Below, piece by piece: positions 17,420 to 22,310 of a DNA stretch of 22,310 nucleotides; position 1 is the first letter of the stretch, and each line of letters begins with the position of its first letter. Source of the stretch: CAZART01 sp964487555 (GTDB lineage: Bacteria; Bacteroidota; Rhodothermia; Rhodothermales; VXPQ01). The notes under the pieces are model-generated. The model had not been told where the DNA came from. It saw nothing but the letters and a program-made list of their open reading frames with translations, and made no database searches. A program made the translations under genes and the position numbers. Where the stretch lies: positions 1 through 22,310 of the forward strand of contig CAZART010000089.1 of NCBI GenBank assembly GCA_964487555.1, read 5' to 3'.

Positions 17420-18433
17420 ATGCACGCTGCTTCCAGACTCACACGATGCCGCCGGATGATTTGGCTACTGCTGCCCGTGCTGGCGCTGAGCGCCGTGCCG
17501 GCCCACGCTCAAGCGCCGAAGGTGGCGCAGTCCGGTATGACGTGGCTCGAGATTCCGGTCGGCGCCCGCGGCGCCGCGATGGGGTATGCGCAAGCCGCGG
17601 TGGCCAACGATGCAGGTTCCTTCTACTGGAATCCCTCCGGCTATGCGTTCACCGAGGGCACCTCCCTCGTGGTGAACCGGACCAACTGGATTGCCGACAT
17701 TAATCTTAGTGCGGTGGCCGTCTCCCACAATGCGGGACGATGGGGGACGTTCGGTCTGAATGTGACCTCCGTAGAATGGGGGGATTTTCACGGAACGCAG
17801 CGGGCCGACAATGACGCCGGCTATGTGGATACGGGTACGTTCTCTCCGGCGAGCGCCGCATTCGGCTTCAGCTACGCGTACCGCATCTCCAGCGACTTCG
17901 GCGTGGGCACAAACATCAAGTACCTCTACGAGCGCCTCGGCTCCAGCCTCGTCGGCAGCTTCGAAGATCCCGAACAGGTTACGGCAGAGATGCGCCTGCT
18001 GGCTGTTGACTTCGGGACCACCTATTACGTCGGGTTCCATGACATGCGGATCGCCGTCGCACTTCGCAATTTCTCCAATGAAAAGGCGTACCGCGTCGAG
18101 ACCTTTCCGCTGCCGATGACTTTCACCATCGGGACGGCGATGAACGTGATGAACCTCGTCAACCCGGGCTCGGGACATGAACTCATCGTCTCGTCCGATT
18201 TCATGCACTCTCGAGACTTCAGCGAACGCGTCACGGTCGGGGCAGAGTACGGGTTCCAGGATGTATTCTTTCTTCGAGGCGGATACAAAGTCAACTACGA
18301 CCTGGAGAATCTTTCGCTCGGAGCCGGAATCAAGGTCAATATCAGCGGCATCCGAACGGGAATCGACTATGCCTACATGGATACGGATCTGTTCTCCGGT
18401 GTGAACATGCTCAGCCTCGATCTCAAATTTTAA
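17420..18433 (+). CDS. PorV/PorQ-family outer-membrane protein
   Basis: 337 residues with signal peptide 1-31 (ending AHAQ). The mature N-terminus has the PorV/PorQ block: GARGAAMGYAQAAVANDAGS followed by FYWNPSGYAF. The rest alternates as a FadL-like beta-barrel and ends in LSLDLKF with a terminal aromatic, as expected for barrel assembly. PorV shuttles T9SS cargo to the PorU sortase in the outer membrane. Here a PorV-like gene lies among T9SS cargo genes, 39 bases after the FN3-like gene, so a dedicated carrier is possible. Not every family member is a shuttle. The ATG at 17420 is used; an internal ATG at 17456 would shorten the signal peptide. Confidence 0.87.
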   Translation: MHAASRLTRCRRMIWLLLPVLALSAVPAHAQAPKVAQSGMTWLEIPVGARGAAMGYAQAAVANDAGSFYWNPSGYAFTEGTSLVVNRTNWIADINLSAVAVSHNAGRWGTFGLNVTSVEWGDFHGTQRADNDAGYVDTGTFSPASAAFGFSYAYRISSDFGVGTNIKYLYERLGSSLVGSFEDPEQVTAEMRLLAVDFGTTYYVGFHDMRIAVALRNFSNEKAYRVETFPLPMTFTIGTAMNVMNLVNPGSGHELIVSSDFMHSRDFSERVTVGAEYGFQDVFFLRGGYKVNYDLENLSLGAGIKVNISGIRTGIDYAYMDTDLFSGVNMLSLDLKF

Positions 18434-18475
18434 CCATACGCGCACAGCTCCTGGAAGACGCGCGAGACCGAATAC

Positions 18476-19663
18476 ATGGACCTTTCGATGCACAACACTC
18501 GCAGAATCGCTGTACTCGTTCTGCTGCCCCTGTATCTCGTGGCGTGTGATGGACCGACCCATCCGACGTATTACGGCGACAATGACCGTGACCCGTTTCC
18601 GACCGGGGAGCAGCCGCCCGAAATAACAGCCGTCGAGCCGGACGGGGGATTCCCCGGTGACGAGATCATCATTCGCGGCGAAGGATTTCCGGATAATCCG
18701 GAGGCCCTGATGGTCAATATCGGTACGAAAGTGGCGGAGATTCTCGAGCTATCCTCGACGGAGATGCGCGTCCGCGTTCCGTCGAACGAGCCGGGTCCGA
18801 ACCGGCTCCGTGTGTCCGCCTGGGGCGCTGAACGCTGGAGTAACGAGCTGACCTTCAGCTATCTGGCGGATTTTCTTGAATTCGAATACGATATCGGGAG
18901 TCCAAGAGGCGTCGCTGTCGACGACGCGGGAAATTTGTACATCAATTCGGCGAGCGCGCAGGCGGTCTACCGAATCGACGTCATCGACAGTCTCCAGACG
19001 ACGTTTGCTCAACTACCCGTGGCCGGGCCGATGGAATTCGGCCCCAACGGCGATCTATACGTCGTCACCGAGTCGGGCCTCTCACGCATCTCACCGGACG
19101 GAGGAACCGTTACCCCCGTCGTCGAACTTTCGGGAGCGCAAGATTTTGACTGGGATGAGGCAGGCCGGCTCTATGTGCTTGACGGGGGCACCATACATCG
19201 GGCTGCAAATGGCAGCCTCAAAGAAGTGGCCTCCGTTACACGTGCCCACCGGATGCGCGTCTTCGACGGCCACGTGTACGTAACGGAGCTGACGAGGGCC
19301 AGGGTGGTCCGCTTCGAGATCACGGCCGACGGTCTGGGCGACAGGGAAGTGTACTTCAACGCGGGCACCCCGATCGCAGGACTCGATATCGATGCGGGCG
19401 GGAACGTCTTCGCCGGCGGCTTCGCGCGTGACTACGTCCTCGTGGCCGCCCCAAACCGGATGGATGACTCCGACGTGCTCGAGATCCCGAACGAGGACGA
19501 CCGCGACAACCCGTTCCGAAAGGTCACCAATCGGCTGGGCATCATCTATCTGCACGGGTCGACTATGTATCTCATCCAGGAGGATGATCAGGGAAGGGTA
19601 TGGCGCATCTTCACAGGCGAACAGACGGGCGAACAGCATGCACCCAGGTACGGGCGTGACTGA
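18476..19663 (+). CDS. Lipoprotein with IPT/TIG domain and putative beta-propeller
   Basis: 395 residues. A type II signal peptide ends in the lipobox LVAC with lipidated C24. An IPT/TIG immunoglobulin-like domain follows (about 47-130: PPEITAVEPDGGFPGDEIII, GEGF, then VRVPSNEPGPNRLRV). Residues 139-380 contain repeats of the type SPRGVAVDDAGNLYI, GPMEFGPNGDLYV and IAGLDIDAGGNVF, typical of NHL/SMP-30-like propellers. It sits 42 bases after the PorV-like gene and ends the second block. SusE/SusF-like or IPT-bearing lipoproteins in Bacteroidota glycan loci bind sugar at the cell surface, which is a plausible role here. It has no SusD-type helical repeats. A second in-frame ATG at 18488 is possible. 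Confidence 0.82.
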   Translation: MDLSMHNTRRIAVLVLLPLYLVACDGPTHPTYYGDNDRDPFPTGEQPPEITAVEPDGGFPGDEIIIRGEGFPDNPEALMVNIGTKVAEILELSSTEMRVRVPSNEPGPNRLRVSAWGAERWSNELTFSYLADFLEFEYDIGSPRGVAVDDAGNLYINSASAQAVYRIDVIDSLQTTFAQLPVAGPMEFGPNGDLYVVTESGLSRISPDGGTVTPVVELSGAQDFDWDEAGRLYVLDGGTIHRAANGSLKEVASVTRAHRMRVFDGHVYVTELTRARVVRFEITADGLGDREVYFNAGTPIAGLDIDAGGNVFAGGFARDYVLVAAPNRMDDSDVLEIPNEDDRDNPFRKVTNRLGIIYLHGSTMYLIQEDDQGRVWRIFTGEQTGEQHAPRYGRD

Positions 19664-19685
19664 CGACGTCCGGCCCAGGGGGGAC

Positions 19686-19702
19686 TTTCGTTCTCTTTCG
19701 CG
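19686..19702 (+). promoter_or_regulatory. Putative DeoR/AgaR-type operator, site 4
   Basis: TTTCGTTCTCTTTCGCG, with TTTC at 19686 and 19696. It fits the element shared with sites 1-3 and lies about 117 bases upstream of the promoter at 19819-19847, a distance suited to looping with site 5. Confidence 0.55.
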
Positions 19703-19818
19703 TCGATCTATAGCCGCCCCTTAGGAGCGCAAAGCCGTATATCTCACGCTTTTCCGCCGAAATCTACCGGCTCCAGCTATCTTTTCCGCCCCTAAACGGA
19801 ATAAACCGTAACGATGAA

Positions 19819-19847
19819 TTGACTTCGAAGCGTATGTGTCGTATATC
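19819..19847 (+). promoter_or_regulatory. Predicted promoter of the DOMON/T9SS gene
   Basis: TTGACT (19819-19824), 17-base spacer and TATATC (19842-19847), with an AT-rich downstream region and a leader of about 120 bases. It lies between two oppositely oriented operator-like elements, which makes independent control of this gene likely. Confidence 0.5.
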
Positions 19848-19880
19848 TTATTCGACCCAAGCAAAAGAAAATTGTGCATT

Positions 19881-19897
19881 ATCGAAAATAAACGAAA
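19881..19897 (-). promoter_or_regulatory. Putative DeoR/AgaR-type operator, site 5 (reverse orientation)
   Basis: The minus strand reads TTTCGTTTATTTTCGAT, with TTTC blocks 10 bases apart. It matches site 1 at both ends, including the terminal CGAT. It lies about 30 bases downstream of the predicted transcription start, a normal place for a repressor roadblock. Confidence 0.55.
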
Positions 19898-19975
19898 CTT
19901 CCGCCACTCGCGAGCACCCCGATAGCTCGGGCGCCGGGCGGCGGGAAATCCCACAACGTACTGGAGGAAGAAACT

Positions 19976-21091
19976 ATGCTTACTAGAGCTACCGTATGCT
20001 GCGTACTTGCCGGGGTGTTGCTGTTCCTACCCGGGACGCCCGTGCTGGCGCAGACGACGATCGAAATCGACGGCGATTTGGACGACTGGTCCGGCGAGAT
20101 GCAGATCGACGTTCCGCCGAACCGGGAAATCGTCACCTGGCACGAAGATCCCGACGGTCCGTGGTCGCCCGCCGATCCTGACGATCTTGATTACATGGTC
20201 GATCTAAACTTCTCCGACCTATACGCGACGGACGACGAAGATTTTCTCTATCTGCGCATCGACATGAACGAGCGCGCAGACATTCGACGCGTCTGGGAGG
20301 ATGAGGAGATGTATCCGCGCAACCAGGGAATCAATCTATACCTGTCGACCGATCCCGATCTTTTCCAGGACTTTGCCGACACGACGGGCAATACGTGGGG
20401 ATGGTACGAGAACGGGTACGATTTCCTCATTTCCCTCTACCCCTTCGACGAGGCCTATGAGGACACGACGGGATTCCAGATGCCGATCCGCGAGCATACC
20501 CAGGAGACGAATGAGTGGGCCTACGGCATTTATGAGCGGCGTCCCGACATCGGGGCCCGGATCGCCTGGAACGAAGACTTCAACATTGTGGAAGTCGCCG
20601 TTCCCAAGTCGGTCATTCTCCAGCCTCAGAAACTTCCTGATTTTGAAGGCAGTGAGTACGTAGCCATCATGCTGTTTGCGCAGGCCGAGAACACGCGCGA
20701 GGAAAACCCCTGGTGGAGCCAGCGCGTCGCCAGCAATGACCAGGTCAGGGGCTTTTTCTACACCTATGAGGCCGAATGGTCGGGCGAGGATCCCGTCATC
20801 ACCAGTGCCGAAGGTGATGAGTTGGCCCGAGCCTTCAAGCTCGAGCAGAACTTTCCAAATCCGTTCAACCCGTCTACGAATATCCGTTTTTCGCTAGAGT
20901 CCGCCTCACACGTTCGGATCGAAGTTTTCGACGTAACAGGTCGGCACGTCGCGACCGTGAAGGACGGCACGTTAGCTCCCGGATCACACACCGTTGCGTT
21001 TGACGCAGAGAACCTGACGAGTGGGGCCTACCTCTACCGGCTCACAGCCGGTGATCAGACGGAGATCCGCCTGATGACGCTCCTTAAATGA
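19976..21091 (+). CDS. Secreted DOMON/CBM9-like protein with T9SS type A sorting domain
   Basis: 371 residues. Signal peptide 1-26 (ending VLAQ). The mature protein begins with the IDGDLDDWSG opening typical of CBM9/DOMON-like beta-sandwiches (about 28-270), with acidic and aromatic patches (DLYATDDEDFLYLRIDMNE) in the usual place for ligand or calcium contact. The C-terminal domain (about 288-371) is a clear T9SS type A sorting sequence: QNFPNPFNPST, RIEVFDVTGRHVATV, LTSGAYLYRL. A strong GGAGG lies eight bases before the ATG. It has its own promoter and paired operators. No catalytic motif is visible, so a secreted or surface glycan-binding protein is most likely. Confidence 0.87.
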   Translation: MLTRATVCCVLAGVLLFLPGTPVLAQTTIEIDGDLDDWSGEMQIDVPPNREIVTWHEDPDGPWSPADPDDLDYMVDLNFSDLYATDDEDFLYLRIDMNERADIRRVWEDEEMYPRNQGINLYLSTDPDLFQDFADTTGNTWGWYENGYDFLISLYPFDEAYEDTTGFQMPIREHTQETNEWAYGIYERRPDIGARIAWNEDFNIVEVAVPKSVILQPQKLPDFEGSEYVAIMLFAQAENTREENPWWSQRVASNDQVRGFFYTYEAEWSGEDPVITSAEGDELARAFKLEQNFPNPFNPSTNIRFSLESASHVRIEVFDVTGRHVATVKDGTLAPGSHTVAFDAENLTSGAYLYRLTAGDQTEIRLMTLLK

Positions 21092-21117
21092 TGAATCCCT
21101 CCGGCAGAATGGACCGG

Positions 21118-21151
21118 AACTGCTCCTCGGAACGTGAACCGGGGAGTGGTT
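21118..21151 (+). terminator. Strong hairpin, possible terminator or leader structure
   Basis: AACTGCTCCTCGG (21118-21130) can pair with CCGGGGAGTGGTT (21139-21151) over 13 positions, three of them G-U, around an eight-base loop. It lies 26 bases after the DOMON gene stop and 60 bases before the next ATG. The following bases (TCGGTTCTC) are not a clean T-run, so it could equally be a processing or attenuation structure. A partly matching TTTCGGTTCTCT overlaps its right end. Confidence 0.4.
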
Positions 21152-21211
21152 TCGGTTCTCTGCTAAGCGTCGGCGTCGGATAACGTTCTATCGATTGGTC
21201 GCACAGGCTAC

Positions 21212-22310
21212 ATGTTCAGCAGCTGTATTCGTGCCGTTCTAAAGGCGGCGTCCCTTCCCCTCCTACTGATCACATTCCTGGTGCCGGGGCTCGTCGTCAG
21301 CCAACCTCTGGTAACCGTGGAATACGATGAAAGCGATGAGATCTTCCCGAACCCGGAGCGCGGCTTCTATACGTTCACCGAATACCGGCCGGGGGGAGCG
21401 GCCCTGACGGTCAATCAGCTCGTAGCCGCCCGGGAGGAACACAACCGATCTCTGGTCAAGAGAAATTATACACTGTCCGAATTCCGTGATAGCGACATTT
21501 CCGAGAGCTGGCTCGACGTAATGAGCCGGGACTTCGGAACCATGCGCGAAGCCGGCGTCAAGGGCGTCATCCGATTTCGATACTCCAAAGCCATCGGAGA
21601 GCCCGACGCACCCATCCACATCATCAAACGTCATCTCGAACAGGTCGGACCGATTTTACGCGAGAACTATGACGTGATTTCGTCGATGGACGCAGGCTTT
21701 ATCGGGGCGTGGGGGGAGTGGCATAATTCCACGAACAACCTCGACAACGCCGACAGCATGCGCGTCGTGCTGCTCGAGATACTGGACGTATTGCCCGAGG
21801 AGCGAATGGTGGCGGTCCGCTCGCCCAGGTACAAGATGCAGATCTACGGCACGACCGACGGTTTATCGCGTGAAGAGGCGTTCGACCAATCTAATTTTGC
21901 CCGTACGGGCCATCACAACGACGGATTTCTTGGAAGCTCGTCCGATCTCGGTACGTATCGCAATCCTAGCGTGGAGAGGCCCTTCATGGAGCAGGATACG
22001 CGATTCGTACCTATGGGCGGGGAAACCGGTGGCGTCAGCTCGGGAGAATTCTTTCGCTGCGACTACGCGCTGGAAGAAATGGAGAGGATGCACTGGACGT
22101 ACCTGAACAGTGGGTGGTACGGACCGACCTTAGACACCTGGCGCACGGAAGGATGCATGCCGGAGGTGGAAAGAAGGCTCGGCTACCGGTTCGTGCTCAC
22201 TCGAGGGCGATTCTCCGAGGAAGTCAGACCGGGTGCGACTCTGAGGTTCGAGGTTGATCTTGTAAATCGGGGGTGGGCTTCCCCGTTCAATCCGCGCCGC
22301 GTTCAGGTCG
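21212..22310 (+). CDS. Second DUF4874/DUF4832 secreted protein, partial (3' end beyond window)
   Basis: Open from the ATG at 21212 to the window edge, 366 codons without a stop, so the C-terminus, where a T9SS domain is expected, is missing. Signal peptide about 1-30 (ending LVVS). It is a clear paralogue of the protein encoded at 8264-9970: NPERGFY (47-53), MREAGVKG (111-118), AGFIGAWGEW (161-170, E169), FARTGHHND, DTRFVPMGGET and GCMPEVERRLGYR occur in the same order. Differences include a D for Q just before AGFIGAWGEW and RFRYSK for RFAYSQ, so specificity may differ. It starts 120 bases after the DOMON gene; transcription may be shared with that gene. Confidence 0.88.
   Translation, partial: MFSSCIRAVLKAASLPLLLITFLVPGLVVSQPLVTVEYDESDEIFPNPERGFYTFTEYRPGGAALTVNQLVAAREEHNRSLVKRNYTLSEFRDSDISESWLDVMSRDFGTMREAGVKGVIRFRYSKAIGEPDAPIHIIKRHLEQVGPILRENYDVISSMDAGFIGAWGEWHNSTNNLDNADSMRVVLLEILDVLPEERMVAVRSPRYKMQIYGTTDGLSREEAFDQSNFARTGHHNDGFLGSSSDLGTYRNPSVERPFMEQDTRFVPMGGETGGVSSGEFFRCDYALEEMERMHWTYLNSGWYGPTLDTWRTEGCMPEVERRLGYRFVLTRGRFSEEVRPGATLRFEVDLVNRGWASPFNPRRVQV

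Larger units (their letters stand above)
19664..19975. other. 312-base regulatory intergenic region
   Basis: The gap between the lipoprotein gene and the DOMON/T9SS gene holds two TTTC-repeat elements in opposite orientation (19686-19702 forward, 19881-19897 reverse), a promoter between them, an AT-rich stretch around 19840-19890, and a strong ribosome site GGAGG at 19963-19967. I saw no gene and no clear terminator. Confidence 0.5.

Noticed and set aside
17465..18562. Long minus-strand open frame (365 codons) opposite the PorV-family gene
   Set aside because: The plus strand encodes an unmistakable PorV/PorQ protein; the antisense translation has no signal peptide, domain or ribosome site and reflects codon-composition bias.
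18476..19663. Possible SusD partner for the TonB receptor
   Set aside because: The lipoprotein shows an IPT/TIG domain and propeller-like repeats, not the helical repeats or length of SusD.
21150..21166. TTTCGGTTCTCT upstream of the second DUF4832 gene as a sixth operator
   Set aside because: An inserted G disrupts the core and there is no TTTC block 10 bases on; it is better explained as part of the hairpin flank.

Overview
The window comes from a Gram-negative bacterium of the Bacteroidota/Rhodothermota/Balneolota neighbourhood. The evidence is three complete proteins, plus one cut by the window edge, of the kind that carry or should carry type IX secretion (T9SS) C-terminal sorting domains; a PorV/PorQ-family outer-membrane protein; and a TonB-dependent receptor with an N-terminal carboxypeptidase-regulatory-like domain. 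Base composition is moderately GC-rich. Apart from one gene at the left edge, every gene is on the + strand. No rRNA, tRNA, CRISPR array, transposase or phage gene was seen.

Left flank (1-3012): a minus-strand SLC13-type transporter with two RCK_C domains, then a YjlB-like cupin and a 48-residue DUF1328 membrane protein on the + strand. These look like ordinary genes unrelated to the rest. A 558-base gap (3013-3570) with a 22-base tandem duplication and a probable promoter/operator separates them from the main locus.

Main locus (about 3280 to the right edge): a carbohydrate-utilisation locus. The first block is a tight operon: PfkB sugar kinase, LacD-like class I tagatose-bisphosphate aldolase, AgaS-type SIS isomerase/deaminase, GatZ/KbaZ-like protein, and a secreted DUF4874/DUF4832 protein with a T9SS domain. 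Two of its junctions overlap. A DeoR/AgaR-type regulator follows. The second block is a DMT (EamA) permease, a TonB-dependent receptor, a secreted FN3-like/T9SS protein, a PorV-family protein and an IPT/TIG lipoprotein with a putative beta-propeller. Then come a secreted protein with a DOMON/CBM9-like domain and T9SS domain, and a second DUF4874/DUF4832 paralogue that runs off the right edge and has its own signal peptide.

Reading of the locus: AgaS, PfkB and the aldolase are the classical steps galactosamine-6-P to tagatose-6-P to tagatose-1,6-bisphosphate to triose phosphates. With two predicted secreted DUF4832 proteins (candidate glycoside hydrolases), outer-membrane uptake without SusD, and a DMT permease, this looks like a galactosamine-polymer (or related amino-sugar polymer) utilisation system of an uncommon design. 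The substrate is inferred.

The strongest new signal is regulatory. Five copies of a 17-base element, TTTCG(C/T)TNN(C/T)TTTC plus three bases, with two TTTC blocks exactly 10 bases apart, lie only in the intergenic regions before the PfkB operon, the DMT/TonB block and the DOMON gene. One copy sits exactly inside a -35/-10 spacer. They are the probable operators of the DeoR-type repressor and tie the three blocks into one regulon, leaving the left flank outside.
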